Below, piece by piece: positions 33,346-42,025 of a stretch of DNA of 64,000 nucleotides. The translations under genes were made by a program, and so were the position numbers. This stretch comes from Streptomyces tendae. GTDB taxonomy: Bacteria; Actinomycetota; Actinomycetes; Streptomycetales; Streptomycetaceae. The stretch spans positions 6,076,001 to 6,140,000 of the forward strand of contig NZ_CP043959.1 in assembly GCF_008632955.1 (NCBI RefSeq), written 5' to 3'. Position 1 is the stretch's first letter. Every line of letters begins with the position of its first letter. The notes below the pieces were generated by a model. It had not been told where the DNA came from. It searched no databases and saw nothing but the letters and a program-made list of their open reading frames with translations.

Positions 33346-34701
33346 TCAGACCTCGGCGTAGCTGAGCTGCGGCTTCTCCTGCGGGGCGGTGTCCGTCCCG
33401 GCCGCGCGGACGGCGGGCCGGCGAAGGTATACCGCCCAGGTGACCGCGAAACAGACCGCGTAGCAGACCAGGAACGCCACGAACGCGCCGGTGCCCGAGC
33501 CGTAGGAGAGGAAGGACTGGCGGAAGGCGAGGTTGATGCCGACACCGCCGAGCGCGCCCACCGCGCCGATCAGCCCCATGGAGGCGCCGGACAGCCGCCG
33601 CCCGTACGCGGCCGCCTCCTCCCCCGCGAGCCCCAGGGCCCGTGCCTTGGTCTGGAAGATGCCGGGGATCATCTTGTACGTCGACCCGTTGCCGAGGCCG
33701 GTCAGCACGAACAGCCCCACGAAGGCGACGGTGAACAGCACCAGCGACTGCCGCATGGAGGCGGCGATCAGCACGGCGGTCGCGGCGCCCATGGCGACGA
33801 AGTTCCACAGGGTGATGCGCGCGCCGCCGTAGCGGTCGGCGAGCCAGCCGCCCACCGGCCGGATCAGCGAGCCCAGCAGCGGCCCGACGAACGTGACGTA
33901 CGCGGCCTCCAGCGGGGTGCGGTCGAACTGGTTCTGCAGCACCTGCCCGAAGGCGAAGCTGTAGCCGATGAACGAGCCGAAGGTGCCGATGTAGAGGAAG
34001 GACATGATCCAGGTGTGCGGGTCGCGCGCGGCGTCCCTGGCGGCGCCGGTGTCGTTCTTCACCGAGGCCAGGTTGTCCATGCGGAGCGCGGCGAGCACGG
34101 CGGCGACGACGATCAGCGGGATGTACAGGCCGAGCAGCACCCGCGGTCCCCCGCTCGCACCGATGATGGCGAGGGCGACGAGCTGGATGACGGGGACGCC
34201 GATGTTGCCCCCGCCGGCGTTCAGGCCGAGCGCCCAGCCCTTCTTCCGCAGCGGGAAGAAGGCGTTGATGTTGGTCATGGAGGAGGCGAAGTTGCCGCCG
34301 CCGATGCCGGCCAGCAGGCCGACCAGCAGGAAGGTGGAGAAGGAGGTGCCCGGCTCCATCACCGCGAAGGCGGCGACGGTCGGCACGAGCAGCAGCCCGG
34401 CGGAGACGATCGTCCAGTTCCGACCGCCGAACACCGCGACGGCGAAGGTGTACGGGACCCGGACGACGGCGCCGACCAGCGTGACCATCGACGTCAGCAG
34501 GAACTTGTCGGCCGGGGTCAGCCCGTACTCCGGGCCCATGAAGAGCACCAGCACGGACCACATGGTCCAGACGGAGAAGCCGATGTGCTCGGACAGCACG
34601 GAGAAGAGGAGATTGCGGCGGGCGATCCGCTCGCCGGTGCGGTTCCAGAAGGTCTCGTCCTCCGGGTCCCACTGCTGGATCCAACGGCCGCGGGCTGTCA
34701 T
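33346..34701 (-). CDS. narK: Nitrate/nitrite transporter NarK (MFS, NNP family)
   Basis: 451 aa, twelve membrane segments. The two nitrate signature regions are visible: GIGGGNFASSMTNINAFFP and the C-half GNGSTYKMIPGIF. The substrate Arg in the first half lies in VGAVVRVPYTF. The long N-terminal WIQQWDPEDETFWNRTGERI is characteristic of actinobacterial NarK. GGAGG lies 4 nt before the ATG. A GlnR-like site upstream and nnaR downstream support a role in nitrate assimilation or nitrite export. Confidence 0.93.
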   Translation of the reverse strand: MTARGRWIQQWDPEDETFWNRTGERIARRNLLFSVLSEHIGFSVWTMWSVLVLFMGPEYGLTPADKFLLTSMVTLVGAVVRVPYTFAVAVFGGRNWTIVSAGLLLVPTVAAFAVMEPGTSFSTFLLVGLLAGIGGGNFASSMTNINAFFPLRKKGWALGLNAGGGNIGVPVIQLVALAIIGASGGPRVLLGLYIPLIVVAAVLAALRMDNLASVKNDTGAARDAARDPHTWIMSFLYIGTFGSFIGYSFAFGQVLQNQFDRTPLEAAYVTFVGPLLGSLIRPVGGWLADRYGGARITLWNFVAMGAATAVLIAASMRQSLVLFTVAFVGLFVLTGLGNGSTYKMIPGIFQTKARALGLAGEEAAAYGRRLSGASMGLIGAVGALGGVGINLAFRQSFLSYGSGTGAFVAFLVCYAVCFAVTWAVYLRRPAVRAAGTDTAPQEKPQLSYAEV

Positions 34702-34768
34702 GGGGCCTCCACTGCTCTCCGGGGCGCGGCGGTGCCGCGAGGGCTGGTCCCGAAGGTAGGGAGGGAGC

Positions 34769-34816
34769 GTTTCCGGCCTGTGGCACGCGGTGACCGGCAG
34801 GGAACGTTGCTCTCAC
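34769..34816. promoter_or_regulatory. Candidate GlnR/NnaR binding region upstream of narK
   Basis: GTGAC-N6-GGAAC-N6-CTCAC (34790-34816) fits the GlnR a/b-box pattern gTnAC-N6-GaAAC well. In the opposite sense GTTTC-N6-GTGGC (34769-34784) gives a second partial site. It is 70-115 bp upstream of the narK start. GlnR control of narK is known in S. coelicolor. Confidence 0.45.
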
Positions 34817-34875
34817 CCTGGCCGGGGGCGGGGTGAGAGGTGTCCGTCACCGGTCACCGGCGGCGCCGTGAGGGG

Positions 34876-35817
34876 TCAGTGCTGCGGGGGCTGCCCGTAG
34901 GGGCCGGGCTGCTGCTGCGGGGCGCCGTAGGGGCCGGGAGCCTGCTGCGGGGCACCGTACGGGCCGGGAGCCTGCTGCGGGGCACCGTACGGGCCGGGCT
35001 GGCCGTAAGGGCCGGGCTGCTGGCTGCCGTAGGGGCCCGGCTGGTAGGCGGGAGGCTGCTGGGCGTAGCCCGGGGCGGGCTGCTGCTGCGGAAACGGCTG
35101 ACCGTACGCCGGGGGCTGCTGAGGGTGGCCCGGAGCCGGCTGCTGCGGGGCCGGGGCACCCTGAGTTTGCGCCCCGTACGGGCCGTAGGGGCCGGCCCCG
35201 AAGGGGTTGCCGTGGCCCGGCATCCGACCGCCCGGGGGCAGGTACCGCACCCGGCCCGTCTCGTCCGTCACCGGTGCGAAGCCCGCCGCTTGCAGCCGCG
35301 CCGCGAACTTGGCGTTGCGCTTGCGGGTGACGACGAAGCCGATGCCCAGGATCGCCATGAGGGCCAGCCAGATCACGGCCGCGATGACGAAATCGTCCGA
35401 GGTGCCGCCGAGCCGGTAGGCGATGATGACGCTGCCGACGGAGACACCGAGGGCGCCGTAGCCGATCCGCTTCTCGGCGCTCTTGCCGGTGAGGTCGAAG
35501 TTGATGCGGGCCTTGAGCAGTTCGAAGGCGTCCGGCACGAGGGGCGGCAGGGACTGCCCGTCGCCGGCATTCGGGTACTGCGCCCAGTTCTGCGCGGCGC
35601 GGGCCTGGGCCTGCGGGCTGGGGTCGGGCACGATCAGCATCTTCAGCTGGCTGTTGTTCCCGCCGCCCTGCCGGACGTCGGCGTACTCGTAGCCGAACTG
35701 CTGGGCGACGAAGGCGAGTCGGGCGAGTTTCTTCACGGATGCCATGGGACTGGTGAGCTCCACCGGCTCCCCGCTCGCCATCAACCCCAGCATCTTCTGT
35801 GTCTGCCGCTTGCTCAT
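34876..35817 (-). CDS. Membrane protein with Pro/Gln/Gly/Tyr-rich repeat tail
   Basis: 313 aa, start ATG 35817 (MSKRQTQKM) behind a G-rich stretch; an ATG at 35847 would add 10 residues. The N-terminal domain (~1-120) is soluble and Streptomyces-specific (SVKKLARLAFVAQQFGYEYA). Two membrane segments lie near residues 115-160. The C-terminal ~120 residues are repeats of PYGAPQQAPG type encoded by near-identical DNA at about 34890-35010. I know no function for this family. Such tails are common in actinobacterial envelope proteins. Confidence 0.72.
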   Translation of the reverse strand: MSKRQTQKMLGLMASGEPVELTSPMASVKKLARLAFVAQQFGYEYADVRQGGGNNSQLKMLIVPDPSPQAQARAAQNWAQYPNAGDGQSLPPLVPDAFELLKARINFDLTGKSAEKRIGYGALGVSVGSVIIAYRLGGTSDDFVIAAVIWLALMAILGIGFVVTRKRNAKFAARLQAAGFAPVTDETGRVRYLPPGGRMPGHGNPFGAGPYGPYGAQTQGAPAPQQPAPGHPQQPPAYGQPFPQQQPAPGYAQQPPAYQPGPYGSQQPGPYGQPGPYGAPQQAPGPYGAPQQAPGPYGAPQQQPGPYGQPPQH

Positions 35818-35870
35818 CCGCCCTGCGCCCCCTGGCCCACCATTCACTTCAGCAACAGGGGGCAGTCTCG

Positions 35871-35913
35871 CACGGGCCGCCCGGCCGCGAAAGGCGCGGC
35901 CGGGCGGCCCGTG
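35871..35913 (-). terminator. Terminator of the mat operon
   Basis: Perfect 19-bp stem (35871-35889 with 35895-35913, loop AAAGG) placed 3 bp after the TGA at 35917-35919. Its position supports that TGA as the genuine end of the acyltransferase gene. Confidence 0.88.
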
Positions 35914-35916
35914 ACA

Positions 35917-37246
35917 TCAGCGGCGGCGCGCCCGGGCGGCGGTCTCGGCGCGCTTGCCCTTCGCGCCGTTCGGCCAGAGCCGCGGCGGCGTTTCGCGGCG
36001 AGGTCCTCGACCCAGCCCGTCGCGAACACCACCAGGCCGATCAGCGGCCACACGAACGCGAACGCCCACAGCTCGTACGTGCTGTTGAGTGCCTCCACCC
36101 CCCGCTCGCTCTGCATGAACGGCAGCTCGTACAGCAGGTCGACGATCGGGAAGGTGAGCGCGATCAGCAGGTTGTGCCACAGGTAGATGGTGACGGCCCG
36201 GTTGTTGGACAGGGTCACCAGCTTGTCCCAGTTGGCCAGCCGGCCCGGCAGCTCCTGCCACGACGGCGAGTACTGGAGCAGGATCACCACGAACCCGAAC
36301 GACCACGCGGCCTGCGCCAGCGGATGTTGTTGAGGTCCCAGCCCTCGTCGCCGAGGTGACCCGAGGCCCACCACAGGCCGAACGCCATCACCAGGGTCGC
36401 GCAGGACACCGAGACGTACCGGGGGACCTGCTTGAGCATGCCGTCGTGGTGGGCGAAGCCCAGCACCCAGCAGGAGCCGTAGACCGCGAAGTCGGTGACC
36501 GCGTTGCCCGTCTCGCCGGGGATGCTCACCAGGCCGGTGCCGATGACGGCGGTCAGGCCGAGCGGGGCCAGCAGCGTCGGCCAGGGGGCCCGGCGGAACG
36601 CCCACAGCAGCAGCGGGGAGGCGAGGACGAACCACAGGTAGGCGCGCAGGTACCACAGCGGGCCCACGCGTCGTCCGCCCAGGTGCCGCGGTCAGCGGCC
36701 CAGGTCCCCGGCCTCGAACGGGTAGGGCGGGGCGCCGATCGGGACGAGGTAGTTGAACAGCTTGACCAGGCCCCAGGACCCGCCGCCCTGGTCGGGGTCG
36801 TCCCCGGGGTTCCAGCCGCTGACGAACACCAGCGTCAGGGCCACGACGGCGAAGACCCACATCGGCGGCAGCAGACGGCGGACCCGCGACCGGATCACGC
36901 TCCACGCGGGCCGCTTCAGGGACCGCGCCATCAGCGAGCCCGCCAGCGCGAACATCACGCCCATCGACGGGAACAGCACCGTCAGCCAGGCCCACCCGAA
37001 GAGGTGGTAGACGACGACGCGGACCAGGGCGACGGACCGCAGCAGGTCCAGATACCGGTCCCGGCCCGGCTTCTTCGGGGCCGGCTTCGCCGCGGGCCCC
37101 GGTTCCGGTCCTGCGGCCGGCTCGGTGACGTGCTGCTGGGGGAACGGGTACGGCGACTGCGCCGCCACGCCCGCCTGCCCGCCGTACGGCGTGCCGTAGG
37201 GGCCGGCCGGGACCGGGCCGGTGCCGGTCGGGTGTCCGTGGGTCAT
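35917..37246 (-). pseudogene. Acyltransferase-3 family membrane protein, frame broken in this sequence
   Basis: Starts at ATG 37246, overlapping the matB stop (ATGA). Frame pieces join into one protein: a Pro-rich leader; GRDRYLDLLRSVALVRVVVY with the family His in VVYHLFGWAW; PLWYLRAYLWFVLASPLLL; then VTIYLWHNLLIALTFPIVD; ending in ARARRR at 35917. The frame is lost near 36690-36710, at 36660-36665, at 36322 (GG for GGG) and near 35990 (AAA for AAAA). The last three are restored by one added base in a short run. Probably a 10-TM sugar O-acyltransferase acting on the MatAB polymer. The breaks may be sequencing errors. Confidence 0.75.
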
Positions 37247-39441
37247 GCCACCGGCCTCCGGTCGTCGTTGTACGCCTGGGCACCCTGCACGGTCCCGTTC
37301 ACGGGCGCCCCCACCACACCGGTGCGGCGCAGCTTCTGCCAGCGCAGCCGGCCGCCGGTGAGCGCGGTGATCCAGGACTGGAGCAGCACGACGTACATGA
37401 GCTGGCGGTAGAGGATCTGCTGCAGCGGCAACGAGATCAGATGGGTCATGCGTTCCTTGTCCAGCCGGAACGCGTACGCGGCGCAGACCGCCTGGATGGC
37501 CAGCACGCCCAGCCACGCGAGGATCGTCTGCTGGGTCGGGCCGAAGACCAGGCCGTAGAGCAGGAAGACGTCGATCAGCGGGGCCAGCAGCGGGGCCACG
37601 ATCATGAACAGGGAGACGAAGGGCAGACCCACGCGGCCGAAGCGGCCCGAGGGCCCCTTTTCGATGAGGGCCCTGCGGTGCTTCCAGATGGCCTGCATGG
37701 TGCCGTAGGACCAGCGGTAGCGCTGCGACCAGAGCTGCTGCACGGTCTCCGGGGCCTCGGTCCAGGCGCGGGCGTTCTCCGCGTAGACCACGCGCCAGCC
37801 GGCGCGGTGCAGCGCCATGGTGACGTCGGTGTCCTCGGCGAGCGTGTCCTCGCTCATGCCGCCGATCGGCTCCAGCGCCGACTTCCGGAAGGCGCCCACG
37901 GCACCCGGGATGGTCGGCATGCAGCGCAGGATGTCGTACATGCGGCGGTCCAGGTTGAAGCCCATCACGTACTCGATGTGCTGCCAGGCGCCGATGAGGC
38001 TGTCCTTGTTGCCGACCTTCGCGTTGCCGGCGACGGCGCCGACCCGCGGGTCGCCGAAGGGCTGGACGAGCTCACGGACGGTGGACGGCTCGAAGACCGT
38101 GTCGCCGTCCATCATCACGACGATGCCGTGGCGGGCGTTGGCCAGGCCCCGGTTGAGGGCGGCGGGCTTGCCGGCGTTGAGCTGGCGGATGACCCGGACG
38201 TTGGGCAGGCCCATCGCCTCGACGATGCGGGCGGTGCCGTCGGTGGACCCGTCGTCGATGACCAGCACCTCGATCGGATGATCGCTGGCCATCAGGGAGT
38301 TGACGGTGTTCTCGATGCACTTGGCCTCGTTGTACGCCGGGACCAGCACCGTCACCGGTTCGGTGACCGTCGGGCCCCAGCGGAAGCCCTTGCGGCGCAC
38401 CCGGCGGGCGTGGGCGCCGGAGAGCAGCAGCATCAGCACGAAGCGGGCGATGACCAGGGTGCCGATGACGGCCAGGCCGACCACGAGCACGCCGGTGATC
38501 TTCTCGGAGGCCTGCACCAGGAAGATCCAGGCCTTGCCCTTCCAGAGTTCGGGCCCGGCGACCGGGCTGTGCGCGCTGGGCGCGTCCAGGGCCTCGGTCA
38601 GGTTGTCGAACTCGTAGCCCTTGTCCTTCAGCCCGGGCAGGAAGGTGTCGAGCGCGGCCACGGTCTGGCTGCGGTCGCCGCCGGAGTCGTGCATGAGGAC
38701 GATGGCGCCCTGGCCGTTCTTCGGGGTGGCGCGGCGGATGATCTCGTCGACGCCGGGCCGCTTCCAGTCCTCGCTGTCGGTGTTGTTGACGACGGTGAGG
38801 TAGCCGCGGCTGCCGATGTACTCGGTGACCGGCCAGGACTCGTTGTCCATGGCGTCGGAGAAGGAGGAGTACGGCGGGCGGAACAGCGAGGTGCGGATGC
38901 CGGCCGCACCGGTGATGGCCAGCTGGTTCTGCGACAGCTCCCAGTCGATGCGCTTCTTGGACTGCAGCGACAGGTCGGGGTGGTTGAAGGTGTGCAGGCC
39001 GATCTCGTGGCCCTCGTCGACCATCCGCTGGACGAGGTCCGGGTAGCGGGAGGCCATGGTGCCGGTGACGAAGAAGACGGCGTGCGCGTCGTGCTTCTTC
39101 AGCACGTCGAGCACCTTCGGCGTCCAGGTGGGGTCCGGGCCGTCGTCGAAGGTGAGCACCAGCCGGTGGTCGGGCACGCGCAGCGTCGTGGCCTTGCCGT
39201 TCCGGGCGTCTATGACCGGGCCGCCCTCGAGTATCTCCTCGGGGACCTGGGTGGTCGGGGCGGGGTCCTGCACCCGGTGGTCGGCGAGGATCTCGCTGTG
39301 CACGTAGCCGCGCAGCATCAGCATGGCGGCGAGGGCGACGAGGACCAGCAGCGGGAGCAGCAGCCGCAGCGGGACACGGCGGCGCAGTGCGCCGCGCCGG
39401 GACGGGCGGGCCGCCCGCCGGCGGTGGGACGGGGATGCCAT
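37243..39441 (-). CDS. matB: MatB: bifunctional polysaccharide deacetylase/family 2 glycosyltransferase
   Basis: 732 aa, intact. After one membrane segment (~20-45) comes a NodB deacetylase domain: LVLTFDDGPDPTWTPKVLDV, metal-binding HTFNHPD, SLFRPPYSSF and IVLMHDSGGD. A second membrane segment (~310-330) is followed by a processive GT2 domain: VLVPAYNEAKCIENTVNSLM, VLVIDDGSTD, VMMDGDT, EDTDVTM and QRYRW. C-terminal membrane segments complete an NodC/IcaA-like synthase. In Streptomyces MatAB makes a poly-beta-1,6-GlcNAc-like polymer required for hyphal aggregation. Confidence 0.93.
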   Translation of the reverse strand: MASPSHRRRAARPSRRGALRRRVPLRLLLPLLVLVALAAMLMLRGYVHSEILADHRVQDPAPTTQVPEEILEGGPVIDARNGKATTLRVPDHRLVLTFDDGPDPTWTPKVLDVLKKHDAHAVFFVTGTMASRYPDLVQRMVDEGHEIGLHTFNHPDLSLQSKKRIDWELSQNQLAITGAAGIRTSLFRPPYSSFSDAMDNESWPVTEYIGSRGYLTVVNNTDSEDWKRPGVDEIIRRATPKNGQGAIVLMHDSGGDRSQTVAALDTFLPGLKDKGYEFDNLTEALDAPSAHSPVAGPELWKGKAWIFLVQASEKITGVLVVGLAVIGTLVIARFVLMLLLSGAHARRVRRKGFRWGPTVTEPVTVLVPAYNEAKCIENTVNSLMASDHPIEVLVIDDGSTDGTARIVEAMGLPNVRVIRQLNAGKPAALNRGLANARHGIVVMMDGDTVFEPSTVRELVQPFGDPRVGAVAGNAKVGNKDSLIGAWQHIEYVMGFNLDRRMYDILRCMPTIPGAVGAFRKSALEPIGGMSEDTLAEDTDVTMALHRAGWRVVYAENARAWTEAPETVQQLWSQRYRWSYGTMQAIWKHRRALIEKGPSGRFGRVGLPFVSLFMIVAPLLAPLIDVFLLYGLVFGPTQQTILAWLGVLAIQAVCAAYAFRLDKERMTHLISLPLQQILYRQLMYVVLLQSWITALTGGRLRWQKLRRTGVVGAPVNGTVQGAQAYNDDRRPVA

Positions 39442-40793
39442 CAGAGGACGTTCTCCGGGGACGGTGCGGCGGCGGGGGCGGCGTCCGCGCCCGCGGCGGG
39501 TTCGGCGGCGACCGGCCGGCCGGCGGGGGAGCGGCGAGGTTGTCGGTGCCGCCGGCCTCGCCGCCGCCCGTGGTGGCGGTGGGGTCGGGAGGGGGTGCCT
39601 CCGTCGTGACGGGGCGGAGGGCTGCGTGGCGGTGCCGCCTCCCGCCGGGGGCGTGTTGGTGGTGGCTCCGCCGCCGGTGCCGCCGGTGGCCGGCTGGGAG
39701 CTGGCGCGGCCGGCCGGCGTGGTCACCGGGGTGCCGCCGTCAGGTTGCTGCACCGTGCCGCCGGTGCCGCCCGCCGCGGGGGCGGAGACGCCGGGCGTGG
39801 GCACGTCTGAGGCGCCGGGGCTCGGGGCACCGCTGCCCGGCTGGAGGCTGGTGCCGACGCTGGGCGTGGGGTTGTCCGCCGAGGGCCCCGGCGTGGGCTC
39901 GACCTGCCCGGCCGGCTTGTCCTCCTGTCCCGGGACGGGCATCCAGGGGCGTCGGAGTTGCCGGACACCAGGGTGGCGACCATGACGACGGCGTAGCCCG
40001 CGCAGGCGAGGCCGACGGCCAGGCCGATGCGGCGGTAGAGCCGGTTGCGGCGGCCCGACTCGTCGACGAAGACGGGGGCCGCGTCCGGGGCCGCGCCCGC
40101 ACCTGGTGTCCGGCTCAGCACACCGCCGGCACCGATCTGGACGGCGTCGAGCTGGACCGTCACCTCGTGCGGGTCGTGGGTGGCGTCGGCGCCGGTGTCC
40201 TCCTGCCACGGGTCGCGGACGGCGGTGCCGGTGTCCGCGGTGACCGCCGTCCCGGCGGCGGGGGCCGGCGGGCGGGGGACGCGCAGGGCGGTGGTGCGCT
40301 CGGAGTCGTAGGCGTCGTCGGCCCGGCGCTCGGCGGGCGGAGGCGTCTTCCGGAAGGCGCTGAAACCGTCCCCGCCCTCGGCCCGGCGCTCCGCGGGCGC
40401 GGGTACCTTGCCGAAGGCGCTGAAACCGTCCCCGCCGCCGGACGGCGCGGGCCGGCCGCCCGTCCCGGGCAGCACCTGGGTCCTGTCGTCGGCGCCGGAC
40501 GGGGGCAGCATCTGGGTCCTGTCGTCGGTGGCGGACGGGGGCAGTATCTGCGTCCGGTCGTCGTCCATGCCGCTCCCGGACGGGAACACGCCGAGGCGGG
40601 CCCAGCGTTCGTCCAGGGAACCGGAGCCGGCGCGGAGGGTGTCCGCGCCGTCTCTCACGCCGGGTTCGGCAGGTCTTTCCGCCAGGGGGAGCACCCGTGT
40701 CTCACGGGCGTCCTCGTCCCCTTCCGGGAACCGCCGCGCGGCGTCCGCCGGTTGCGGCCGCCCCGGTTGGGCGTCTTCTCGCCACTTGTCCAC
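39440..40793 (-). pseudogene. matA: MatA: mycelial aggregation protein, frame broken in this sequence
   Basis: Start GTG 40793 behind GGGGGAAG. The cytoplasmic N-half contains three DDRTQxLPP-type repeats and two GDGFSAF...PAERRA repeats. A membrane segment follows (LAVGLACAGYAVVMVATLVS), then a Pro/Thr/Gly-rich extracytoplasmic tail. The frame breaks in three G runs: 39946-39949, 39611-39614 and 39525-39529. One extra G (C on the coding strand) in each restores a continuous protein ending PSPENVL, with its TGA overlapping the matB ATG. I therefore suspect an intact gene and three base-calling errors. Confidence 0.78.
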
Positions 40794-40958
40794 GCGCTCG
40801 CACTTCCCCCCAAACGGAACCATCGGCGCGCGTACGACCCGAGCACCCGTCGGCGGACCGGGCCCCCACCCGCTCCGAGCGCCCCGTTTATCACACCGTG
40901 CTCGCGCATCGAATGTAGCGCACGCGGAGGTTGTGTGTTTGCAGGGCGACCTTTTGTG

Positions 40959-41942
40959 TCAGCAGCGAGACATTGGGTGCGCTCCCATGACAGTGGCGTC
41001 GGTTTCGGGCAGCCAGGAGCCCTCGGGGCGTCGCAACCAGCCACGCTCGACTGCGACTTCAGCCGCGGAACGACACAGTTCGGTCAAAGCGGGATGGATC
41101 ATTCCTTTTCGCCACACGAGGGACACGGGTGAGAGCGGCACCGGTTCCACCAGGGGCCGCGAAACCGTCCCGGGAAGTGGCGGAAAACTCACCACCGCGA
41201 GAATCGGATTCCGCGTCCGGGCCATGATCCGCTGGAACTCCTCCTCCCCCACCGCCAACGGCGCGGGCGGTGCCGGCGTGATCCCCCGCCCGTCGAACAG
41301 CAGGCGCGCCAGGTCCGTCCACTCCAGGGTGCGGGGGTTGCCCGCGCCCGCGTACACCGTCTCGCCCGCCAGCGCGGACAGCGGCACCTCGGGCAGCGCC
41401 GCCAGCGCGTGGTCCTCGGGCAGCACCACGGCCATCGGCTCGTAGCGCACGGGCTGCTGCTCCAGCCCGGTGCGCAGCGCGGGGGCCAGCCCCGCGAACC
41501 GGCCGAACGACACGTCGATCCGTCCCGCCAGCAGCTCCCCCGCCGCCCAGGTCAGCCCGCTCTCGTAGCGGGCCATCAGCTCGTGACCCGGGGCGCGCTC
41601 CCGGGCCCGGCGCAGCACCTCGCGGTGGGTCTCCAGACCGGGCGAGTTGAGGTCGACCAGCAGCGGGCGGCTCCGCCCGGCGGCGGCGAGCAGGTCGTCG
41701 TGCGCCTGGAGCACCGCGCGGGCGTACGGCAGCAGGCGTTCGCCGTCGGCGGTGAGCGTCACCCGGCGGGTGCTGCGGACGAACAACTCGCAGCCCAGTT
41801 CCCGCTCCAGGCGCCGTACGTCCCGGCTGAGCGCCTGCTGCGCGATGTACAGGCGCGCGGCGGCCCGGGTGAAGTGCAGCTCCTCGGCGACGGTGACGAA
41901 GGCGCGCAGGAGCCGGGGATCGACGGCGGCGGGGGCGGGCAT
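40959..41942 (-). CDS. LysR-family transcriptional regulator
   Basis: 327 aa. The N-terminal winged helix reads LLRAFVTVAEELHFTRAAAR and QQALSRDVRRLERELGCELF, textbook LysR. The C-terminal periplasmic-binding-like domain senses a co-inducer. Divergent from the MFS gene with an 83-bp gap containing a dyad, so the MFS transporter is the likely target. Confidence 0.9.
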   Translation of the reverse strand: MPAPAAVDPRLLRAFVTVAEELHFTRAAARLYIAQQALSRDVRRLERELGCELFVRSTRRVTLTADGERLLPYARAVLQAHDDLLAAAGRSRPLLVDLNSPGLETHREVLRRARERAPGHELMARYESGLTWAAGELLAGRIDVSFGRFAGLAPALRTGLEQQPVRYEPMAVVLPEDHALAALPEVPLSALAGETVYAGAGNPRTLEWTDLARLLFDGRGITPAPPAPLAVGEEEFQRIMARTRNPILAVVSFPPLPGTVSRPLVEPVPLSPVSLVWRKGMIHPALTELCRSAAEVAVERGWLRRPEGSWLPETDATVMGAHPMSRC

Positions 41943-41954
41943 CCGGCGAACCTA

Positions 41955-41991
41955 CAACACAGGCGCGTGAATCGGCACCGAGAAGGTGTTG
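41955..41991. promoter_or_regulatory. Dyad in the divergent LysR-MFS promoter
   Basis: CAACAC (41955-41960) and GTGTTG (41986-41991) form an interrupted palindrome in the short divergent gap, as expected for LysR recognition and activation sites. Confidence 0.4.
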
Positions 41992-42025
41992 GACCGGGCG
42001 CAGTGCCCGGGACGACGGTGGAGCA

